Part shown: positions 1 through 5,684 of the stretch, piece after piece | Layout: each line of letters starts with the position of its first letter | Numbering within the stretch: position 1 is the stretch's first letter | DNA from: JBDTMT01 sp033764095 | Lineage (GTDB): Bacteria > Desulfobacterota > Binatia > HRBIN30 > CADEER01 | Direction of reading: 5' to 3' | Assembly: GCA_033764095.1 (NCBI GenBank) | Contig: JANRJF010000346.1 | Span: forward strand, 1-8,687 | DNA length: 8,687 nucleotides | Notes under the pieces: generated by a model | Seen by the model: only the letters and a program-made list of their open reading frames with translations | What the model was told of the DNA's origin: nothing | Databases searched by the model: none | Made by a program: the position numbers and the translations under genes

Positions 1-885
1 GTCGATCTGGATCAGCTTGGCGTTCGGGTTGATGTGCGAGTCGCGCCCGTAGCCGATGCGGAAATCCAGCGGCGTGCCGAAGATCAGCACCACGTCGGCG
101 TTCTTCAGCGCCGGCTTGCGCGTCTTCGAGAAGAAGTTCGGATGTTCCGGCGGCAGCGAGCCGCGGCCCAGGCCGTTGACGTAGATCGGCATGCCGAAGG
201 TCTTGGCGAACTCCGGGTAGGCCTCGCGGCGCACCGACCAGCGCAGCTGCGTGCCGACCAGCGCCACCGGCTTCTCGGCGCCCTTGATCAGGTCGAGCGC
301 CTTCTGGATGTACTGCGGATCGCCGGCGATGCCCGCCTCGCTGCGGTACTTGGTCGGGTACCAGATCTTCTCCTCGTCGTACTGGTCGAAGAGCTGGTCG
401 ATCGGCATCTCCAGGAACACCGGCCCCGGCAGCCCGGTGGTCGCCGTGCGGAACGCCATGCTGACGTACTCCGGCAGGCGCCGCCCTTCCGGCACCGCCA
501 CCGCCCACTTGGTGATCGGGCGCATCAGCTCGACGTGGTTCATGTCCTGCAGCGAGCCCATGTCGGCGAACGGCCGCGGCCCCTGCCCGCCGATGATGAT
601 CATCGGGATGTTGGCGCGATGCGCGCTCGCCACGCCGGTGACGGCGTCGGTCAACCCCGGCCCGGCGGTGACGATCGCCACCCCCGGCCGCCCGGTCACC
701 CGCGCCCAGCCGTCCGCCGCATGCGCCGCCGTCTGCTCATGCCGCACGTCGATCACCCGGATGCCCTCGTCGACGCACCCGTCGTAGATCGGCATCACGT
801 GGCCGCCGCACAGCGTGAAAACGAACGGCACCTGCTCCGCGCGCAACGCGCGCGCCACCAGACGGCCCCCGTGCACAGTTCCCAT
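1..885 (-). CDS. Thiamine-diphosphate-dependent enzyme, acetolactate synthase / 2-hydroxyacyl-CoA lyase-like (N-terminal part)
   Basis: The minus strand reads open for 295 codons from an ATG at 885 to the window edge, so the C-terminus is missing. Visible are the N-terminal pyrimidine-binding domain (about residues 1-165) and the start of the central domain (about 190-295). The catalytic Glu is E50 in the motif DVRHEQTAAHAADGWAR. It is followed by VTAGPGLTDAVTG (72-84), IIGGQGP (97-103), SLQDMNH (111-117) and GPVFLEMPID (154-163), all in the order expected for this superfamily. The central-domain segment ALKNADVVLIFGTPLDFRIGYG resembles my recollection of mammalian ILVBL and HACL-type lyases more than biosynthetic IlvB. 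The C-terminal diphosphate/Mg-binding domain (GDG...N) lies outside the window. The start is well fixed: an in-frame TGA (889-891) lies two codons upstream. No clear ribosome-binding site precedes it. The superfamily is certain; the substrate (pyruvate, a 2-hydroxyacyl-CoA or oxalyl-CoA) cannot be decided here. Confidence 0.93.
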   Translation of the reverse strand, partial: MGTVHGGRLVARALRAEQVPFVFTLCGGHVMPIYDGCVDEGIRVIDVRHEQTAAHAADGWARVTGRPGVAIVTAGPGLTDAVTGVASAHRANIPMIIIGGQGPRPFADMGSLQDMNHVELMRPITKWAVAVPEGRRLPEYVSMAFRTATTGLPGPVFLEMPIDQLFDQYDEEKIWYPTKYRSEAGIAGDPQYIQKALDLIKGAEKPVALVGTQLRWSVRREAYPEFAKTFGMPIYVNGLGRGSLPPEHPNFFSKTRKPALKNADVVLIFGTPLDFRIGYGRDSHINPNAKLIQID

Positions 886-949
886 CAGTCACACACCCCG
901 ATTCTGAGAAGATCCGGGGTTATAGCCATGGGGTTTGAGGGGGGGCAAG

Positions 950-978
950 GCGGGCCCGATTGCGTCAATCGTGCCCGC
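950..978. repeat. Tight palindrome, 12/13 bp stem, 3-nt loop
   Basis: The arms 950-962 (GCGGGCCCGATTG) and 966-978 (CAATCGTGCCCGC) pair at 12 of 13 positions with a CGT loop; the single mismatch is C956/T972. It sits 65 bases upstream of the minus-strand enzyme start. It could be an operator, a leader hairpin in that transcript, or a small palindromic repeat. No T-tract follows on either strand, which argues against an intrinsic terminator. Confidence 0.6.
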
Positions 979-1107
979 TCCGCGCGGCCTGCGCGGGAGG
1001 AGTTTGCGTGTCGGCTGTATCCGCGACGATCATGCGAGACGTCGTTCGCGTCACGGGGAGACGGCGCGGAGAGTCTCGGCGTCATTCCCCGCGCAGGGGT
1101 GCTGGGT

Positions 1108-1208
1108 CACGGATTACACGGATTGAGTTTGAGGATTACACGGATAGGGCAATCGAGCTCTCAATCTGATCTTCTTCATTTTCACGGCTCTCATCCGCGT
1201 AATCCGTG
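1108..1208. repeat. GGATTACACGGAT dispersed-repeat element with inverted ends
   Basis: GGATTACACGGAT occurs exactly at 1111-1123 and again at 1133-1145, a 22-base step. A near-copy in inverted orientation lies at 1193-1205 (12/13). Extending outward, CACGGATTACACGGAT at 1108-1123 matches the reverse complement of 1193-1208 at 15/16. The whole looks like a small inverted-repeat-bounded element of about 101 bases with no coding capacity. From memory, 'cacggattacacggat' repeats occur in intergenic DNA of many bacterial phyla. The copy number in this genome cannot be seen from one window. Confidence 0.7.
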
Positions 1209-1265
1209 GCTGACCTCTGAGCATCACGCCGGGATGCGGCCGCGCTGCTGCCGCTCACGGACGGC

Positions 1266-1336
1266 AGTAGCGCGGCCCTCCGCGGCCGCCCCAGGTACTT
1301 GGAAAGCCAAGAGCGGCCACGCAGGGCCGCGCTACT
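1266..1336. repeat. Large imperfect inverted repeat (22/24 bp arms)
   Basis: The arm at 1266-1289 (AGTAGCGCGGCCCTCCGCGG then CCGC) pairs with 1313-1336 at 22 of 24 positions around a 23-base loop. Each arm is itself partly palindromic (GCGGCC...GGCCGC), so alternative foldings are possible. The fold would be very stable in RNA. The form resembles a mobile, non-autonomous repeat more than a terminator, because no T-tract follows. It lies about 130 bases upstream of the fibre-like gene. Confidence 0.75.
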
Positions 1337-1355
1337 ACTCCTTCGTTATTCTTCT

Positions 1356-1378
1356 CCGTGCGCTCCGTGTAGTCCGTG
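1356..1378. repeat. CCGTG array, 9-base period
   Basis: CCGTG recurs at 1356, 1365 and 1374, exactly nine bases apart, within the string CTCCGTGCGCTCCGTGTAGT followed by CCGTGG. Read on the minus strand this translates to the TDYTERTEK-type peptide that I remember from spurious proteins in many genomes, which suggests a widely dispersed non-coding repeat and not a gene. It abuts the inverted repeat at 1266-1336, so the two may belong to one element. Confidence 0.55.
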
Positions 1379-1453
1379 GCTTCACCGCTTCGGACGGTAC
1401 GCGCGGCGACGCGCGATTGACTAAGCTCCGGCGCGCGTGACACCGACGGGCTC

Positions 1454-1459
1454 GGAGGA
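1454..1459 (+). promoter_or_regulatory. Ribosome-binding site GGAGGA
   Basis: GGAGGA lies five bases before the ATG at 1465. It is the clearest Shine-Dalgarno sequence in the window and fixes the start of the fibre-like protein gene. Confidence 0.8.
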
Positions 1460-1464
1460 ACGCT

Positions 1465-3141
1465 ATGTCCTGCAGGGGACCCGCCGGTCGACGCGCGCTG
1501 ATGGTCCTGACCAGCATGCTGCTGAGCCTCGCGGCAACCACGCCGGCGGCGGCGGTGGGCACCAGTTTCACCTACCAGGGGCAGCTGAGCGTCGACGGCG
1601 CGCCGGCCGACGGGGTCTGCAACCTGACGTTCGGGCTGTTCGCGGCAGCGAGCGGCGGGGCGGCGCTGGCGACCCTCGGACCGATCGCGGTGGCGGTGGA
1701 CCAGGGGCTGTTCACCGTCGGCCTCGATTTCGGCGCCAACTTCTCCGGCGCCGATCGCTGGCTGCAAATCAGCGCCGAGTGCCCGGGCCACGCCAACCAG
1801 GTGCTGGCGCCGCGGCAGCCGATCACCGCGGCGCCCTACGCGCTGTTCGCCAACAGCGCCGGCAGTGTGCCCGATGCGAGCGTCACCACGGCCACGATTG
1901 CCGACGGCGCGATCACCGCCAACGATCTCGCCGACGGCGCCGTCACCGGCGCCAAGATCGCCGACGGCGCGATCACCACCAACGACCTCGCCGACGGCGC
2001 GGTCACCGGCGCCAAGATCGCCAACGGCACCATCTCCGACGCCGACATCGATACCAGCAAGGTGCAGAAGCGCGTCAGCGGCACCTGTGCCGCCGGCAGC
2101 GGGCTGACTCAGGTCAACGCCGACGGCACCGTCGGCTGCGCCACGGTCGGCGACATCACCGCGGTCACCGCCGGCAGCGGGCTGAGCGGCGGCGGCAGCA
2201 GCGGCGCGGTGACGCTCAACGTCGCCGTTCCGCTCGCGCTGAGCGAGAGCGTGCAATTTGGCGCCGTCCTCACCGCGACGAACACCAGGACTGGGGGGAA
2301 CCCGGTCGGAATCGAGGGCGTCGCGCCGGGGATCAACGGCATGGGCGTGCACGGCGTCGCCGACAACAACAGTGGCGGTTTCGGTGTGTCCGGCGACAGC
2401 GCCTATGGCAACGGCGTGTACGGCAACAGTACGACCGGCACCGGCACGGTCGGCACCAGTCGGTACGGCGTCGGCGTGCGCGGCGAGAGTGTCGAGAGCC
2501 ACGGCGTGCACGGCATCTCGGGCGGCCCGGGCTCCAACGGCGACGGCGTGCGCGGGACGGCAAACGGCCCCAACGGCAACGGCGTGCACGGCATCTCCAA
2601 CAACGGCTCCGGCGCGTACGGCGTCTACGGCGAGAGCTCCTCCGGATACGCCGGCTACTTCAGCGGCAAGGTGAACATCACCGGCAATCTCTCCAAGGCG
2701 GGCGGCTCGTTCATCATCGACCATCCGCTCGACCCGGCGAACAAGTATCTCTCGCACTCGTTCGTCGAGAGCCCGGACATGAAGAACATCTACGACGGCA
2801 TCGCCGTGCTCGACGCCGACGGCCGCGCCGAGATCGAGCTGCCGGACTGGTTCCAGGCGCTGAACCGCGACTTCCGCTACCAGCTCACCTGCATCGGCGC
2901 CTTCGCGCCGGTGTATGTCGCCGAGGAGATCCACGACAATCATTTCAAGATCGCGGGCGGCGCCGCCGGTCAGAAGATCTCCTGGCTGGTCACCGGCATC
3001 CGCCAGGACGCCTACGCCAACGCCCACCGCATCGTCGTGGAAGAGGACAAGCCGCCCGAGCAGGTCGGCCACTACCTGCATCCCGCCGAGCTCGGCATGC
3101 CGGCGTCGATGAGCATGACGGCGGCGAAGGACGCACAGTGA
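1465..3141 (+). CDS. Exported fibre-like repeat protein with a conserved C-terminal domain
   Basis: This 558-aa protein begins with a signal peptide (basic MSCRGPAGRR, hydrophobic core, likely cut near TPAAA/VG, residue 30). Residues 33-130 form a module starting FTYQGQL and ending LAPRQPITAAPYALFANS, recognisable from many large secreted bacterial proteins. Residues about 139-195 are ten-residue steps of the type ADGAITANDL / ADGAVTGAKI. Residues about 285-400 are Gly-rich GVHG/GVYG/GVRG steps, as in beta-structured stalks of tail fibres. Residues about 412-540 are a compact domain (GSFIIDHPLDP, YLSHSFVESPDMKNIYDG, ELPDWFQALN, WLVTGIRQDAYAN, YLHP) that I recall from hypothetical proteins in diverse bacteria. 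No SDxRLK intramolecular chaperone motif is visible. Surface fibre or appendage is an inference; no catalytic motif is visible. The start is supported by GGAGGA at 1454-1459. A strong hairpin follows the stop. Confidence 0.93.
   Translation: MSCRGPAGRRALMVLTSMLLSLAATTPAAAVGTSFTYQGQLSVDGAPADGVCNLTFGLFAAASGGAALATLGPIAVAVDQGLFTVGLDFGANFSGADRWLQISAECPGHANQVLAPRQPITAAPYALFANSAGSVPDASVTTATIADGAITANDLADGAVTGAKIADGAITTNDLADGAVTGAKIANGTISDADIDTSKVQKRVSGTCAAGSGLTQVNADGTVGCATVGDITAVTAGSGLSGGGSSGAVTLNVAVPLALSESVQFGAVLTATNTRTGGNPVGIEGVAPGINGMGVHGVADNNSGGFGVSGDSAYGNGVYGNSTTGTGTVGTSRYGVGVRGESVESHGVHGISGGPGSNGDGVRGTANGPNGNGVHGISNNGSGAYGVYGESSSGYAGYFSGKVNITGNLSKAGGSFIIDHPLDPANKYLSHSFVESPDMKNIYDGIAVLDADGRAEIELPDWFQALNRDFRYQLTCIGAFAPVYVAEEIHDNHFKIAGGAAGQKISWLVTGIRQDAYANAHRIVVEEDKPPEQVGHYLHPAELGMPASMSMTAAKDAQ
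1900..2019 (+). repeat. 60-bp tandem duplication inside the fibre-like gene
   Basis: Two adjacent 60-base units, 1900-1959 and 1960-2019, are identical at 57 of 60 positions, with three single-base differences. Each encodes 20 residues made of two ten-residue steps (ADGAIT..NDL and ADGAVTGAKI). A diverged partial third unit follows (ANGTISDADI). The near-identity suggests recent duplication or gene conversion, so unit number may vary between strains. Confidence 0.9.
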
Positions 3142-3158
3142 ATTCGCATTCCCCGCTT

Positions 3159-3196
3159 TGATAATTCCCCCCTTCGAAAAAGGGGGGGGATTATCA
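3159..3196. terminator. Strong hairpin after the fibre-like gene (possible terminator)
   Basis: TGATAATTCCCCCCTT (3159-3174) pairs with AAGGGGGGGGATTATCA (3180-3196) around a CGAAA loop; one extra base in the right arm is the only irregularity. It starts 17 bases past the stop codon, a typical place for a terminator. The run of T expected after an intrinsic terminator is absent on both strands. It is also half of a larger inverted pair with 3293-3315, so it may be a repeat element that incidentally ends transcription. Confidence 0.5.
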
Positions 3197-3315
3197 GACG
3201 ACGTCGCGCGAGCGAGCGACCTTGCGATCGGTCGCGCCGGTGTTTGCGGGCGCTTCCCTGGGACGCAGGCGTTGTCGGGAAATCCCCCCTGGCCCCCCTT
3301 TTTCAAAGGGGGGAA
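3159..3315. repeat. REPIN/MITE-like inverted pair of G/C-tract hairpins
   Basis: TTCCCCCCTTCGAAAAAGGG plus GGG at 3165-3187 matches the reverse complement of 3293-3315 at 22 of 23 positions. Each copy is itself a hairpin; the right one pairs CCCCCCTTT (3293-3301) with AAAGGGGGG (3305-3313) around TTC. About 105 bases of ordinary GC-rich DNA lie between. Two REP-like hairpins in inverted orientation define a REPIN. From memory, the AATCCCCCCTGGCCCCCCTT type of sequence is a very common intergenic repeat in cyanobacteria and deltaproteobacteria, and its translation (PPFSKGG / PWPPFFKGG) pollutes predicted proteins. Here it lies inside the open frame upstream of the next gene and would be read through if that gene's start were placed at 3222. 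Confidence 0.7.
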
Positions 3316-3380
3316 CATTTCGAAGGGGAAGAGCCTGCCGCTTGCCTGCCGAGAGCACGCCGGGTTACTGCGCGGCTACG

Positions 3381-5534
3381 ATGACCGACCGGTTCCGCTC
3401 GATGTGCCGCGGCGCGTTGATCGCGTTGCTCGTCGTCGGGGCCGCACCATCGGCGGCACGCGCCCAGGGCGCGCCGCAGTGCGCGCAGATCATCACCTGC
3501 GTCGCCGGCAACGTCTTCACCACGCCGGGTGACAGCGACTGCAACCGCTCGATCGAGCTGTCCGATCTGCGCCTGCTGGTGCAGGCGCAGTTCTGCGACC
3601 CATGCCGGGCCTGTCTGACCAAGGACGTCAACGGCGACGGGCGGGTCTCGATCGCCGACGTCACCGCGTTTCTCAGGGGAGTGCCGCAGATCCTGTCGAC
3701 GGTGACGCCGACGCGCACGGCCACCGGGACGCCCACCGCCACCGACCTGCCGGGGTCCGATACGCGTACGCCGACCGCCTCCGCCACCCGCACGCCGATC
3801 GACACCGTCACCCCGACCATCACCCGCACGCCGACCGCGGCGCCCGCCACCGATTACTCGTTCGCCTTCGCCTTCGGCGAGTCCGGCTTCGCGATTCCGG
3901 CGCTGAGCAAGCCGAGCGGCGTCGCGATCGGCGCGGACGGTCACATCCTGATCGCCGACGCGCGCGACCGGGTGCTGGAGCTCGACGCGACCGGCAAGTA
4001 CCTGCGCACCATCGGCCTCACCGGCAGCGAGGCCGGGCAGTTCAACGACCCGCGCGGCCTGGGCTTCGACCCCAGCGGCAACCTCTACGTCGCCGACGCC
4101 GGCAACAATCGGATCCAGAAGTTCGCGCCGAGCGGCCAGTTCCTGCTGCAGTTCGGCGCCGCGCGCGCCGCCTCGGAGGACCTCGGCGCACCGGCCTGCG
4201 TGACGGTGCGCACCGGCGTCGTCTTTGTCTGCGACACCGTCCACAACAACATCAAACGCTTCAGCACCAGCGGCGTCTTCCAGGGACAGTGGGGCAGCGA
4301 GGGCTTCGGCCCCGGCGAGTTTGCCCTGCCGGTCGACATTGCCTTCGACGCCGACGGCTATGCCTACGTCGTCGACCTCGGCAACAACCGCGTGCAGAAG
4401 TTCGACGCCTCGTTCGCCCACGTGCTCGACATCGGCACCAGCGGCCCGGACGCGGAGCGTCTCGATGCGCCGACCGCCATCGCCATCGGCGCCGACCAGC
4501 GGCTCTACGTGAGCGACCTCGGCAACACGATCAAGGTCTACGCCACCGACGGCGGCTTCGTCGGCGCGGCCGGCGAGACCGGCAGCGGCCCTGGGCAGTT
4601 CAACTTCCCGCGCGACGTGGCGTTCGACGCCGGCGGCAACCTCTACGTCGCCGACACCGACAACGACCGGCTGCAGAAGCTCGACGCCGACCTGCAACCG
4701 CTGTGGACGCTGGTCGACGGGCTACTCGGCCGCTTCGTCGCGCCGGTCGCGATCGCCACCTCGGCGCTGCAGGGGATCGTGGTCAGCGACACGGTCGGCG
4801 ATCAGGCGCGCATCGCCTTCTTCCGCCCCAACGGCGAGCCCGACGGCGACCTGCGCATCGCCAGCGGCGGCAATCCCGGACCGCACGCCGGCTCCGGCCT
4901 CGCCATCGCCCCGAACGGCGGCTTCTACCTGGCCGATTCGACCAACCAGAGCATCGCCAAATTCAGCGCCGACCGCAGGCTGATCCGCTTCTTCGGCACG
5001 CCCGGCAGCGGGCCGGGACAGTTCACCGACCCACGCGGCATCGCGGTCGATGCGATCGGCAACCTGTTCGTCGTCGATGCCGGCAACCACCGGGTGCAGA
5101 AGCTCGATTCCGATGGCGTCCCGCTCGACCTCTGGGGCGGCTTCGGCAGCGGCGCCGGACAGTTCGATGCGCCGCAGGGCATCGCCGTGTTCGGCGATCG
5201 CGTCTACGTCGCCGACTCGGGCAACGATCGCATCCAGGTCTTCAACCGCTCGGGCACCTTCCTCACCCAGTGGGGCGCCAGCGGCGAGGCGCCGCCGCAG
5301 TTCATGACCCCGCGCGGCGTCGCCGTCGACCGCGACGGCTACGTATACGTCGTCGACGCCGGTAACGACCGGGTGCAGAAGTTCAGCCCCGACGGCGCCT
5401 TCCTGGTCAGCTTCGGCCACACGTCGCCGGGACGCTTCATCGATTCGATCGGCGTCGCCGTCGCCGACAACGGCGACGTGCTGGTGGTCAACGCCGGCGA
5501 GAAGCGCGTCGTCGTCTGGCAGACGCCGCAGTGA
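3381..5534 (+). CDS. Exported dockerin-like / Thr-Pro linker / NHL-repeat protein
   Basis: This 717-aa protein has a signal peptide (MTDRFRSMCRGALIALLVVG, cut near ARAQ, residue 28-29). Next comes a dockerin-like pair of calcium-loop motifs: GDSDCNRSIELSDLRLLV (from residue 50) and KDVNGDGRVSIADVTAFLRG (from residue 81), with nearby Cys residues (CDPC, CLTK). A Thr/Pro linker follows (about 104-157; TPTRTATGTPTA and similar). Residues about 160-717 are NHL repeats of the form PRGxxxDxxGNLYVADxGNNRxQKF. I count twelve blades, enough for two six-bladed propellers. Such proteins usually bind partners; no enzyme motif is visible. The frame stays open upstream to an ATG at 3222, but that extension translates the repeat element (PPGPPFSKGG) and would bury the signal peptide, so I chose 3381. 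No good ribosome-binding site is visible there; the ATG at 3402 is an alternative. Confidence 0.9.
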   Translation: MTDRFRSMCRGALIALLVVGAAPSAARAQGAPQCAQIITCVAGNVFTTPGDSDCNRSIELSDLRLLVQAQFCDPCRACLTKDVNGDGRVSIADVTAFLRGVPQILSTVTPTRTATGTPTATDLPGSDTRTPTASATRTPIDTVTPTITRTPTAAPATDYSFAFAFGESGFAIPALSKPSGVAIGADGHILIADARDRVLELDATGKYLRTIGLTGSEAGQFNDPRGLGFDPSGNLYVADAGNNRIQKFAPSGQFLLQFGAARAASEDLGAPACVTVRTGVVFVCDTVHNNIKRFSTSGVFQGQWGSEGFGPGEFALPVDIAFDADGYAYVVDLGNNRVQKFDASFAHVLDIGTSGPDAERLDAPTAIAIGADQRLYVSDLGNTIKVYATDGGFVGAAGETGSGPGQFNFPRDVAFDAGGNLYVADTDNDRLQKLDADLQPLWTLVDGLLGRFVAPVAIATSALQGIVVSDTVGDQARIAFFRPNGEPDGDLRIASGGNPGPHAGSGLAIAPNGGFYLADSTNQSIAKFSADRRLIRFFGTPGSGPGQFTDPRGIAVDAIGNLFVVDAGNHRVQKLDSDGVPLDLWGGFGSGAGQFDAPQGIAVFGDRVYVADSGNDRIQVFNRSGTFLTQWGASGEAPPQFMTPRGVAVDRDGYVYVVDAGNDRVQKFSPDGAFLVSFGHTSPGRFIDSIGVAVADNGDVLVVNAGEKRVVVWQTPQ

Positions 5535-5684
5535 CGCGCCGCGCAACGCGCTAATCCGACGCATTAGCCGGGCGGCACGGGTTTACCCCAAATTGACTTC
5601 GCGGCTGGCGCGAGGCTGGAATGCATCCTGGCCTCGGCGCGTCCGATCGGTGCGGCGGGATACTCGGCAACACCAGGGGGAACG
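5535..5684. other. Spacer with a short hairpin after the NHL gene
   Basis: This 150-base spacer holds no gene. Fifteen bases past the NHL stop codon, GCTAAT (5550-5555) and ATTAGC (5563-5568) form a perfect 6-bp stem with a 7-base loop. It is a weak terminator candidate because no T-tract follows. The rest shows nothing recognisable apart from the ribosome-binding site of the next gene. The spacer length makes a separate promoter for the beta-helix gene plausible but does not prove it. Confidence 0.45.
5675..5680 (+). promoter_or_regulatory. Ribosome-binding site AGGGGG
   Basis: AGGGGG lies four bases before the ATG at 5685. Together with the signal peptide that begins there, it decides the start of the beta-helix gene over upstream codons in other frames. 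Confidence 0.65.

Larger units (their letters stand above)
886..1464. other. Divergent intergenic region without a convincing gene
   Basis: This 579-base gap separates the minus-strand enzyme from the plus-strand fibre-like protein, so promoters for both should lie here, but I cannot point to convincing -35/-10 elements. The small frames in it have no recognisable domain, and their translations are rich in Arg, Ala and Ser as expected from non-coding GC-rich DNA. What it does hold is structure: a 13-bp hairpin at 950-978, GGATTACACGGAT repeats at 1108-1208, a large inverted repeat at 1266-1336, and a CCGTG triplet array at 1356-1378. Several of these resemble short dispersed repeats that recur in intergenic DNA of unrelated bacteria. 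Confidence 0.7.

Noticed and set aside
885..1085. 66-codon minus-strand frame whose stop overlaps the ATG of the thiamine-diphosphate gene (TGATG)
   Set aside because: The overlap looks like translational coupling, but the peptide is low-complexity, has no ribosome-binding site or domain, and contains the 950-978 palindrome.
34..1440. 468-codon plus-strand frame opposite the thiamine-diphosphate gene
   Set aside because: It is antisense to a clearly recognisable enzyme, is dominated by Arg, His and Ala, has no domain, and continues through the intergenic repeats.
1255..3318. 687-codon minus-strand frame opposite the fibre-like gene
   Set aside because: Its start translates the dispersed repeat (PPLKKGGQGG), its body is Ala/Val/Gly/Arg-rich antisense sequence, and the plus-strand frame has a signal peptide, ribosome-binding site and recognisable domains.
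3222..3380. N-terminal extension of the NHL protein from an ATG at 3222
   Set aside because: The extra 53 residues translate the inverted G/C-tract repeat and would place the signal peptide in the interior.
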